A stretch of DNA of 64,000 nucleotides, taken from NCBI RefSeq assembly GCF_029478665.1, contig NZ_JARPQB010000040.1, positions 1 through 64,000 on the forward strand. Direction: 5' to 3'. Every line of letters begins with the position of its first letter. Position 1 is the first letter of the stretch. Positions 32,801 through 40,054 of the stretch are shown here, one piece after another. The translations under genes were made by a program, and so were the position numbers. The notes beneath the pieces are model-generated. The model worked only from the letters and a program-made list of their open reading frames with translations, did not search any database and was not told the DNA's origin. The DNA is from Pseudomonas entomophila. GTDB taxonomy: Bacteria; Pseudomonadota; Gammaproteobacteria; Pseudomonadales; Pseudomonadaceae.

Positions 32801-33634
32801 ATGATTCAGCCTGTCGCTGAACTTACACCGGCCGGGACCAGCTACCTGGCCCTCGGCCAGGGCCACCCCGTGGTGCTGATCCACGGCGTGGGCCTGAACA
32901 AGGAAATGTGGGGCGGGCAGTTCGTCGGCCTGGCCAACGACTACCGCGTCATCGCCTACGACATGCTCGGCCACGGCCACAGCCGCGTGCCCGCCGCCGA
33001 CACCGCGCTGGAAGGCTACGCCGACCAGCTCGCCGAACTGCTCGACCACCTGCAGGTTCCGCACGCCACCGTGATCGGTTTCAGCATGGGCGGCCTGGTG
33101 GCCCGCGCCTTCGCCCTCAACCACCCGCAACGCCTTGCAGCGCTGGTGGTGCTCAACAGCGTGTTCAACCGCACCCCCGAGCAGAGCGCCGGGGTCATCG
33201 CCCGCGCCGCCCAGGCACTGGCACAAGGCCCGGACGCCAACGTCGATGCCGCGCTGGAGCGCTGGTTCAGCCGCGAATACAAGGCCGCCAACCCGGCCCA
33301 GGTCGCGGCCATCCGCCAGGTGCTGGCCAGCAACGACCCGCAGGGCTACCACACCACCTACGCGCTGTTCGCCACCCAGGACATGTACCGCGCCGAAGCC
33401 CTTGGCAGCATCCAGGTGCCGACGCTGATCGCCACCGGCGAGCTCGATGCCGGCTCCACCCCGGCCATGGCCCGCCAGCTCGCCGCGCGCATACCCGGCG
33501 CCCATTGCGTGGTGCTCGCCGAGCAACGGCATATGATGCCGGTGGAAGCACCGCGCGAAGTCAACAAGATGCTGCTGGACTTCCTCAGGCAGGCCCGCAC
33601 CCTTACCGAATCCGCCAAGGGGATAGTTGCATGA
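32801..33634 (+). CDS. Alpha/beta-fold hydrolase (RutD/PcaD-like)
   Basis: 277 residues. Complete catalytic triad of the fold: nucleophile S95 in GFSMGG, an acid in GELDAG near residue 217, and H244 in RHMMPVEAP. The oxyanion segment VLIHGVGLNKEMW is at residues 26-38. The closest families are 3-oxoadipate enol-lactonases and RutD aminoacrylate hydrolases. With the monooxygenase it could cleave an amide, lactone or carbamate intermediate. Its stop overlaps the aldehyde dehydrogenase start as ATGA. Confidence 0.88.
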   Translation: MIQPVAELTPAGTSYLALGQGHPVVLIHGVGLNKEMWGGQFVGLANDYRVIAYDMLGHGHSRVPAADTALEGYADQLAELLDHLQVPHATVIGFSMGGLVARAFALNHPQRLAALVVLNSVFNRTPEQSAGVIARAAQALAQGPDANVDAALERWFSREYKAANPAQVAAIRQVLASNDPQGYHTTYALFATQDMYRAEALGSIQVPTLIATGELDAGSTPAMARQLAARIPGAHCVVLAEQRHMMPVEAPREVNKMLLDFLRQARTLTESAKGIVA

Positions 33635-35112
33635 CCCTCGTTCGTTTCCAGATGTGCATCGACGGCCAATGGCGCGATGCCCACAGCGGCAAGACCTTCG
33701 ACAGCCTCGACCCGGCCACCGCCAAGGCCTGGGCGCAACTGCCCGACGCCGATGAAGCCGACGTCGAGCTGGCCGTGCAGGCCGCCCAGCGCGCCTTCGA
33801 CAGCAAGGCCTGGCGTGGCCTCAGCGCCACCGCCCGGGGCAAGCTGCTGCGCCGCCTCGGCGACCTGATCGGCGAAAACAAGGAGCACCTGGCCCAGCTG
33901 GAAAGCCGCGACAACGGCAAGCTGATCCGCGAGACCCGCGGCCAGGTCGGCTACCTGCCGGAGTTCTTCCACTACACCGCGGGCCTGGCCGACAAGCTCG
34001 AAGGCGGCACCCTGCCGCTGGACAAGCCCGACCTGTTCGCCTACACCGTGCACGAACCGATCGGCGTGGTGGCCGGGATCATCCCGTGGAACAGCCCGCT
34101 GTACCTCACCGCGATCAAGCTCGCCCCGGCCCTGGCCGCCGGCAACACCATCGTGCTCAAACCCTCCGAACACGCCTCGGCGACCATCCTCGAGCTGGCC
34201 CGCCTGGCGCTGGAAGCCGGCTTCCCGGCCGGAGTGGTCAACGTGGTCACCGGCTTCGGCCCGAGTACCGGCGCGGCGCTGACCCGCCACCCGCTGGTGC
34301 GCAAGATCGCCTTCACCGGCGGCGCCGCCACCGCCCGCCATGTGGTGCGCAGCAGCGCCGAGAACTTCGCCAAGCTGTCGCTGGAGCTGGGCGGAAAGTC
34401 GCCCAACATCATCTTCGCCGACGCCGACCTGGACAGCGCCGTCAACGGCGCGGTGGCCGGCATCTACGCCGCCTCCGGGCAGAGCTGCGTGGCCGGCTCG
34501 CGCCTGCTGGTGCAGGACGAGATCTTCGATGAATTCGTCGAGCGCCTGATCGCCCGTGCCCAGCGCATTCGCATCGGCAACCCGCAGGACGACGCCAGCG
34601 AGATGGGCCCGATGGCCACCGCCCAGCAACTGGCCGTGGTCGAAGGCCTGGTCGCGGCGGCCAAGGCCGAAGGCGCCCGGCTGCGCATGGGCGGCAAGCG
34701 CGCCGACGTCGAGGGCGACGGCTGGTTCTACGAACCGACCCTGTTCGAGTGCGACAGCAACGCCATGACCATCATGCAGGAAGAGGTGTTCGGCCCGGTC
34801 GCCGCGGTGATCCGCTTCAAGACCGAGGAAGAGGCCCTGGCCATGGCCAACGACTCGCAGTTCGGCCTGGCCGCCGGTATCTGGACCCGCGACCTGGGCC
34901 GCGCCCACCGCCTGGCCCGCGACGTGCGTTCGGGGATCATCTGGGTCAACACCTACCGCGCGGTGTCGGCCATGGCCCCGATCGGCGGCTTCAAGAACAG
35001 CGGCTACGGCCGCGAGAGCGGCATCGATTCGGTGCTGGCCTATACCGAGCTGAAGACCGTGTGGATCAACCTGTCCACCGCGCCCATGCCCGACCCCTTC
35101 GTGATGCGCTAG
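33631..35112 (+). CDS. Aldehyde dehydrogenase (NAD(P)+)
   Basis: 493 residues, a full-length member of the ALDH superfamily. General base E252 lies in LELGGKSPN and the catalytic cysteine C286 in GQSCVAGSR. The cofactor segment IPWNSPL is near residue 155. The frame is open far upstream within the hydrolase gene, but the ATG at 33631 overlapping the hydrolase stop is the natural start. It would oxidise a semialdehyde released by earlier steps of the cluster. Substrate not inferable. Confidence 0.92.
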   Translation: MTLVRFQMCIDGQWRDAHSGKTFDSLDPATAKAWAQLPDADEADVELAVQAAQRAFDSKAWRGLSATARGKLLRRLGDLIGENKEHLAQLESRDNGKLIRETRGQVGYLPEFFHYTAGLADKLEGGTLPLDKPDLFAYTVHEPIGVVAGIIPWNSPLYLTAIKLAPALAAGNTIVLKPSEHASATILELARLALEAGFPAGVVNVVTGFGPSTGAALTRHPLVRKIAFTGGAATARHVVRSSAENFAKLSLELGGKSPNIIFADADLDSAVNGAVAGIYAASGQSCVAGSRLLVQDEIFDEFVERLIARAQRIRIGNPQDDASEMGPMATAQQLAVVEGLVAAAKAEGARLRMGGKRADVEGDGWFYEPTLFECDSNAMTIMQEEVFGPVAAVIRFKTEEEALAMANDSQFGLAAGIWTRDLGRAHRLARDVRSGIIWVNTYRAVSAMAPIGGFKNSGYGRESGIDSVLAYTELKTVWINLSTAPMPDPFVMR

Positions 35113-35124
35113 GAGAACCGCAAG

Positions 35125-35610
35125 ATGATCGAACCTGGCATCTACAAAGACGTGATGGGCTCGTTCCCGTCCGGTGTCACCGTGGTCACCACCCTGGATG
35201 CCGACGGCGGCATCGTCGGCATCACCGCCAGCGCGTTCAGCGCGTTGTCGATCGAGCCGGCACTGGTGCTGTTCTGCCCCAACTACGCCTCCGACACCTA
35301 CCCGGTGCTGCGCGACAGCAAGCAGTTCGCCATTCATTTGCTGGCCGCCGAGCAGACCGCCGAGGCCTATGCCTTCGCCGGTAAAGGCAAGGACAAGGCC
35401 AAGGGCATCGACTGGCACCTGAGCGCGCTGGGCAACCCGTTGCTGAGCAAGGCCACGGCGATCATCGAGTGCGAACTGTGGCGCGAATACGACGGTGGCG
35501 ACCACGCGATCATCGTCGGCCAGGTGAAGAACCTGGTGCTGCCTGAGCAACCGGCGACGCCGATGGTGTACCACAAGGGCAAACTGGGTGCGTTGCCGCC
35601 GCTGGGCTAA
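35125..35610 (+). CDS. Flavin reductase (RutF/HpaC-like), copy 2
   Basis: 161 residues, the same length as the copy at 30136 and collinear with it from end to end (GSFPSGVTVVTT, SIEPALVLFCPNYASD, CELWREYDGGDHAI). It is 12 bases downstream of the aldehyde dehydrogenase with AGGAGAAC as ribosome binding site. Two close paralogues in two transcription units of one cluster suggest duplication. Only one flavin monooxygenase gene is present, so the second reductase may be redundant or serve an enzyme encoded elsewhere. Confidence 0.9.
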   Translation: MIEPGIYKDVMGSFPSGVTVVTTLDADGGIVGITASAFSALSIEPALVLFCPNYASDTYPVLRDSKQFAIHLLAAEQTAEAYAFAGKGKDKAKGIDWHLSALGNPLLSKATAIIECELWREYDGGDHAIIVGQVKNLVLPEQPATPMVYHKGKLGALPPLG

Positions 35611-35626
35611 AGCGACGAACGCCTAC

Positions 35627-35717
35627 CTGTAGGAGCCAGCCTTGCTGGCGAACCGGCCATGGCACGGCATTGCAATTGTGGCGCGGCCGTTCGCCAGCAA
35701 GGCTGGCTCCTACAGGG
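35627..35717. repeat. REP pair (CCAGCCTTGCTGG type)
   Basis: Two inverted GTAGGAGCCAGCCTTGCTGGCGAACCGGCC copies (given as core) about 30 nt apart, between the second flavin reductase and the CMD-family gene. Confidence 0.85.
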
Positions 35718-35749
35718 AAAGCCCACCCACTCACACAGGAACCCGGCCC

Positions 35750-36139
35750 ATGAACAACGAAAAATACGCAAAAGGCCTGCAGATCCGCACCCAGGTGCTC
35801 GGCGAGGACTACGTCAACCGCTCGATCCAGAACGCCGACGACTTCACCAAGCCCCTGCAAGACCTGGTCACCGAGTACTGCTGGGGCCACGTCTGGGGCC
35901 GTGATGGCTTGTCGCTCAAAGAGCGCAGCATGATAAACTTGGCGATGATTTCCGCGCTCAACCGGCCCCATGAGCTCAAGCTGCATATCCGCGGCGCCCT
36001 GCGCAATGGCCTGAGTCGCGAACAGATTCGCGAGATCCTGCTCCAGGTCGGCATCTATTGCGGCGTGCCCGCGGCGGTGGACAGTTTCCGCCTGGCCCGC
36101 GAAGCGTTCGCCGCAGCCGACGCGGAGCAACCCCGTTAA
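35750..36139 (+). CDS. Carboxymuconolactone decarboxylase family protein (PcaC-like)
   Basis: 129 residues, all-helical, matching PcaC-type CMD proteins (LSLKERSMINLAMISAL near residue 55, then HIRGALRNGLSREQI). The thiol pair of AhpD (CxxC) is absent, so a decarboxylase or isomerase-like role is more likely than peroxidase function. CACAGGAACC precedes the ATG. Together with the PcaD-like hydrolase this recalls a lactone-processing branch, but true PcaC substrates are not implied by the neighbours. Confidence 0.85.
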   Translation: MNNEKYAKGLQIRTQVLGEDYVNRSIQNADDFTKPLQDLVTEYCWGHVWGRDGLSLKERSMINLAMISALNRPHELKLHIRGALRNGLSREQIREILLQVGIYCGVPAAVDSFRLAREAFAAADAEQPR

Positions 36140-36231
36140 CCGCGGGCTGTGCGAACCACGGCAAGGAGCAGCCCCCACGGTTCGTGGTGCTGCGCGAACC
36201 TGGCGCAACAGCCTCATACAGAGCGCACCTG

Positions 36232-36984
36232 ATGAAACGCCAGCCCCTCGACGACAGCTTCAAGGTCAACCGCAACCCCGTCACCCTGCGTGAAATCGTG
36301 CTCGACAAGCTGCGCGGCGCGATCATGAACTTCCACCTGCTGCCCGGCGATCGCCTGGTCGAGCGCGACCTCTGCGAGCGCCTGGGTGTCAGCCGCACTT
36401 CGGTGCGCGAGGCCCTGCGCCACCTGGAGTCCGAAGGCCTGGTCGAGTTCGCCGACGCCAAGGGCCCGCGCGTGGCCATCATCACCCTGGAAGACGCCCG
36501 CGACATCTACGAGCTGCGCTGCGTGCTCGAAGGCCTGATCGTCCAGCTGTTCACCCTCAACGCCAAATCAAAGGACATCCGCGCCCTGGAGCGCGCCCTG
36601 GAGGTCAACCGCGAGGCGCTGGAAGACGGCGAGCTGGCCCAGGTGCTCGACTCGGTGCAGGGCTTCTACGACGTGCTGCTCGAAGGCTCCGGCAACCAGG
36701 TCGCCGCCCAGCAGCTGCGCCAGTTGCAGGCGCGCATCAGCTACCTGCGCGCCACCTCGGTATCCCAGGAAAACCGCCGTGGCGCCAGCAACCGCGAAAT
36801 GGAGAAGATCGTCGAGGCGATCAAGAGCGGCGACCCGCAAGCCGCCCACCAGGCCTCGGTCGACCATGTGCGCGCCGCCGCAAAAGTGGCCCTGGACTAC
36901 CTGCGCCAGAAACAGGACGACAACGCCAAGGTCCGCGAAATCGTCGAGCCCCTGCCCCTCAAGGACCCTCGCATAGGCCGCTGA
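36232..36984 (+). CDS. GntR family regulator, FadR (FCD) type
   Basis: 250 residues. The N-terminal winged helix (about 17-80) contains LVERDLCERLGVSRTSVREAL, shown here from residue 43, and the C-terminal all-helical FCD ligand domain runs from about 90 to 225. It is the only regulator inside the catabolic cluster and is probably its repressor, acting at the GGTATACC palindromes at 29899, 30070 and 32088. The ATG at 36232 has only a weak ribosome binding site. It is 90 bases after the CMD gene and two bases before the Nudix gene. Confidence 0.9.
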   Translation: MKRQPLDDSFKVNRNPVTLREIVLDKLRGAIMNFHLLPGDRLVERDLCERLGVSRTSVREALRHLESEGLVEFADAKGPRVAIITLEDARDIYELRCVLEGLIVQLFTLNAKSKDIRALERALEVNREALEDGELAQVLDSVQGFYDVLLEGSGNQVAAQQLRQLQARISYLRATSVSQENRRGASNREMEKIVEAIKSGDPQAAHQASVDHVRAAAKVALDYLRQKQDDNAKVREIVEPLPLKDPRIGR

Positions 36985-36986
36985 CC

Positions 36987-37550
36987 ATGCCCACCGCCCC
37001 GCGCTACTGCCCGCACTGCACCACGCAACTGGCCCGGGGCGTTCCCACCGGCGACAGCCACGAGCGCCTGCACTGCACCGCCTGTGGTTTTGTGCACTAC
37101 GTCAACCCGAAGATCATCGCCGGCTGCATCATCGAGCGCGACGGCAAGTACCTGCTGTGCCAGCGCGCCATCCCCCCACGCCCCGGCACCTGGACCTTGC
37201 CGGCCGGCTTCATGGAGGCCGGCGAGACCACCGAGCAGGCGGCCCTGCGCGAGGTGTGGGAAGAGAGCGGCGTGCGCGGCGAGATCGTCTCGCCCTACTC
37301 GATCTTCAGCGTGCCGACGATCAGCGAGGTGTACATCATCTTCCGCGCCATCGCCACCGAGGAGACCGGGCAGTACGGGCCGGAGACGTTGGCCTACCGC
37401 TTCTTCGCGCCGGACGAGATCCCCTGGGACGAGATCTACTACCCGGCGATCCGGCAGATCCTCGAGCGCTACATCCTCGAACGGCAAGCCGGGGTGTACG
37501 GGATCTACATGGGCAACGACGATACCGGGAAGGTGCATTTCATTCGCTGA
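36987..37550 (+). CDS. Nudix hydrolase with N-terminal zinc ribbon
   Basis: 187 residues. C8, C11, C30 and C33 form a zinc ribbon (CPHC...CTAC). The complete Nudix box is at residues 74-96 (GFMEAGE then REVWEESG). The family hydrolyses nucleoside diphosphates linked to another moiety, and zinc-ribbon members often act on NADH, FAD or ADP-ribose. It starts two bases after the GntR stop and so is cotranscribed with it. Flavin or pyridine nucleotide housekeeping beside a flavin-dependent pathway would make sense, but this is inference. Confidence 0.88.
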   Translation: MPTAPRYCPHCTTQLARGVPTGDSHERLHCTACGFVHYVNPKIIAGCIIERDGKYLLCQRAIPPRPGTWTLPAGFMEAGETTEQAALREVWEESGVRGEIVSPYSIFSVPTISEVYIIFRAIATEETGQYGPETLAYRFFAPDEIPWDEIYYPAIRQILERYILERQAGVYGIYMGNDDTGKVHFIR

Positions 37551-37569
37551 GCCCCACGCCACGCAACCC

Positions 37570-37690
37570 CTGTAGGAGCGGCCTTGTGCCGCGAAAGGGC
37601 CGCAAAGCGGCCCCGGCGATCTTTGCTCAACGTCGAAATCCTGGGGCCGCTGCGCAGCCCTTTCGCGGCACAAGGCCGCTCCTACAGGGG
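37570..37690. repeat. REP pair (GCGGCCTTGTGCCGC type)
   Basis: Inverted copies of GTAGGAGCGGCCTTGTGCC... around a GC-rich centre, of the same class as 21542-21660. Confidence 0.85.
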
Positions 37691-37777
37691 TAGGCAAAAA
37701 TCCCGAAACAAATTCCTCGCCAAGCGCCGCCCCACGGTGCACCCTGATGGTCTCACGCAAATGGACCGGCAAACCTC

Positions 37778-39967
37778 ATGGCGAAATGGCTGGACGGCGG
37801 CGGGTTGATGGCCGAACGCATCCGCACCCACGATTGGGCGGCGACCCCGCTTGGCCCGCTGGACACCTGGCCCGACGTGCTGCGCACCGCCGTTGCCCTG
37901 TGCCTGGCCTCGCGCTTCCCCCAGGCCGTGTTGTGGGGCGACCAGCTGACCACCCTGCACAACGATGCCTTCAGCGCCATCCTCGGCGAAAAACCCTTCG
38001 CCCTCGGCCGACCGTTCAGCGAAGTGTGGCAGGAAGCCTGGAGCGAAATCAGCCACCTGGCCGACCGTGCGTTGGCCGGCGAGGCGGTGTACATCGAGGA
38101 CTTTCCGCTGCTGATCGAGCGCCACGGCAGCCCCGAGCGCGCCCACTTCACCTTCTGCTACAGCCCCATCCGCGACCATGACGGCCAGGTCGTCGGCATG
38201 CTCGACACCGTCACCGAAACCACCACCAGCGTGGTCGCCAACCGCCGCCTGAAATTCCTCGACAGCCTGGGCCGCGCCACCGCCAACGCCACCGACCCGG
38301 AACGCATCCTGGCCACCACCACGCGCCTGCTGGGCGAGCACCTGCAGCTGTCCAGCTGCGCCTATGCGGTGATGGCCCCCGACCAGGACGGCTTCACCAT
38401 CTGCGGCGACTGGGTCAGGCCCGGCTCGCCACGGCTGCTGGGCCAATACCGCCTGGCCGACTTCGGCCAGCTGGCGGTGAGCTGCCTGCGCGCGGGCGAG
38501 CCCCTGGTGATCGAGGACAACCTCACGCAACTGCCGCCGCAAGCCGCGGCGACTTTCCAGGCCATCGGCATCACCGCGACCATCTGCATGCCGCTGATCA
38601 AGGAAGGCCGCCTGACCGCGCTGATGGCCATCCACGACAAGGCGCCCCGCGCCTGGACGCACTATGAGCAGACGCTGATCAGCGAAGTGACCGAGCGCTG
38701 CTGGGCACATATCCAGCGGGTCCAGGCCCACGCCGAAGTACGCGAGGCCTTCGCGGCGCTCGAAGCGCTCAATGCCACCCTCGAACAGCGCGTGGAGGAA
38801 CGCACCAGCCAATTGCTGCACACCGAAGCGGTGCTGCGCCAGACGCAAAAACTCGAAGCCATCGGCCAGCTCACCGGCGGCGTGGCCCACGATTTCAACA
38901 ACCTGCTGACCATCATCCGCTCCTCGATCCACTTCCTGCAGCGCCCCGACCTCGACGAGACCCGCCGCGCCCGCTACTTCAAGACCGTGGCCGACACTGT
39001 CGACCGCGGCGCCAAGCTCACCGGCCAGCTGCTTGCCTTCGCTCGCCGCCAGGCCCTGAGCCCCCAGGTGTTCGAAGCCGGCCCCAGGCTCGAAGCCATG
39101 GCCGACATGCTCGACACCGCCACCAGCGCCCGTATCGAAGTAAAGCTGGAACTGCCCGAGGCCCCCTGCCACGTCCATGCCGACCTGGGCCAACTGGAAA
39201 CCGCGGTGATCAACCTGATGATCAACGGCCGCGACGCCATGGCCGGCGAAGGCACCCTGTGCCTGCGCCTGGAAGCCGACCAGGCCATGCCCGGGGCACA
39301 CGACCTGGCCGGGCCGTTCGCGGCGATCTCGGTGATCGACAGCGGCGTGGGCATCGCCCCGCACCTGCTCGAACGCATCTTCGATCCGTTCTTCACCACC
39401 AAGGCTTCGGGCCAGGGCACGGGGCTGGGGCTGTCGCAGGTGTTCGGTTTCGCCAAGCAGTCCGGTGGCGACGTGAAGGTCAGCAGCGTCGAAGGCCAGG
39501 GCACGACCTTCACCCTTTACCTGCCCCAGGTGACCCTGGCCCAGGTGGAGCCCCGCGTTGCCGGCACGGTGTTGCCCGCCCACGGCGAACGGCGGCGGGT
39601 CCTGGTGGTGGAGGACAACCCCGATGTCGGCAGCTTCACCGCGCAGATCCTGCGCGACCATGGCTACCAGATCAGCTGGGCAACCAGTGCCGAGCAGGCC
39701 CTGACGCAGATCGGCGATGCGCGGGTGCCGTTCGACGCGGTGTTTTCCGATGTGGTGATGCCCGGCATGGGCGGGCTGGCGCTGGCCCGCCAGTTGCGCC
39801 AGAGTCATCCCGAACTGCCGGTGATTCTTACCTCCGGCTACAGCGAGGCGATCGCCGAGGAAGGCCACCAGGGGTTCGCGTTCCTGGCCAAGCCGTATTC
39901 GGCCGAACAGGTGTGCCAGATGCTGGGGGCGGTGCTGGGCGGAGCGTCCAGGAACACCACCGGCTGA
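37778..39967 (+). CDS. Soluble hybrid histidine kinase (PAS-GAF-HisKA-HATPase-REC), A
   Basis: 729 residues, no membrane segment. A PAS-like sensor (about 20-160) starts with the phrase TPLGPLDTWPDVLRTAV. Then come a GAF domain (about 170-320), a coiled linker, HisKA with H371 in GGVAHDFNN, HATPase_c (N box INLMINGRDA, G box GTGLGL) and a C-terminal receiver with phosphoacceptor D658 in SDVVMPGMGG. The start at 37778 has a modest ribosome binding site, and ATG 37808 is an alternative. It converges on a paralogue with the same architecture at 40055-42229. No separate response regulator gene is nearby. Confidence 0.9.
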   Translation: MAKWLDGGGLMAERIRTHDWAATPLGPLDTWPDVLRTAVALCLASRFPQAVLWGDQLTTLHNDAFSAILGEKPFALGRPFSEVWQEAWSEISHLADRALAGEAVYIEDFPLLIERHGSPERAHFTFCYSPIRDHDGQVVGMLDTVTETTTSVVANRRLKFLDSLGRATANATDPERILATTTRLLGEHLQLSSCAYAVMAPDQDGFTICGDWVRPGSPRLLGQYRLADFGQLAVSCLRAGEPLVIEDNLTQLPPQAAATFQAIGITATICMPLIKEGRLTALMAIHDKAPRAWTHYEQTLISEVTERCWAHIQRVQAHAEVREAFAALEALNATLEQRVEERTSQLLHTEAVLRQTQKLEAIGQLTGGVAHDFNNLLTIIRSSIHFLQRPDLDETRRARYFKTVADTVDRGAKLTGQLLAFARRQALSPQVFEAGPRLEAMADMLDTATSARIEVKLELPEAPCHVHADLGQLETAVINLMINGRDAMAGEGTLCLRLEADQAMPGAHDLAGPFAAISVIDSGVGIAPHLLERIFDPFFTTKASGQGTGLGLSQVFGFAKQSGGDVKVSSVEGQGTTFTLYLPQVTLAQVEPRVAGTVLPAHGERRRVLVVEDNPDVGSFTAQILRDHGYQISWATSAEQALTQIGDARVPFDAVFSDVVMPGMGGLALARQLRQSHPELPVILTSGYSEAIAEEGHQGFAFLAKPYSAEQVCQMLGAVLGGASRNTTG

Positions 39968-39985
39968 CCTGACAGAACACGGATC

Positions 39986-40022
39986 CCTGTAGGAGCCGGC
40001 TTTGCCGGCGAAAGGGCCGGTG
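39986..40022. repeat. Single REP (CCGGCTTTGCCGG type)
   Basis: One GTAGGAGCCGGCTTTGCCGG palindrome with the GCGAAAGGGCCGG tail, between the two convergent kinase genes. It has no inverted partner. Confidence 0.75.
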
Positions 40023-40054
40023 CAGTCGGCACAGGACAGCGGCGCCCACCACAG

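Noticed and set aside
35750..36139. AhpD-like alkylhydroperoxidase
   Set aside because: The CxxC thiol pair required for AhpD activity is missing. The PcaC-type pattern fits better.
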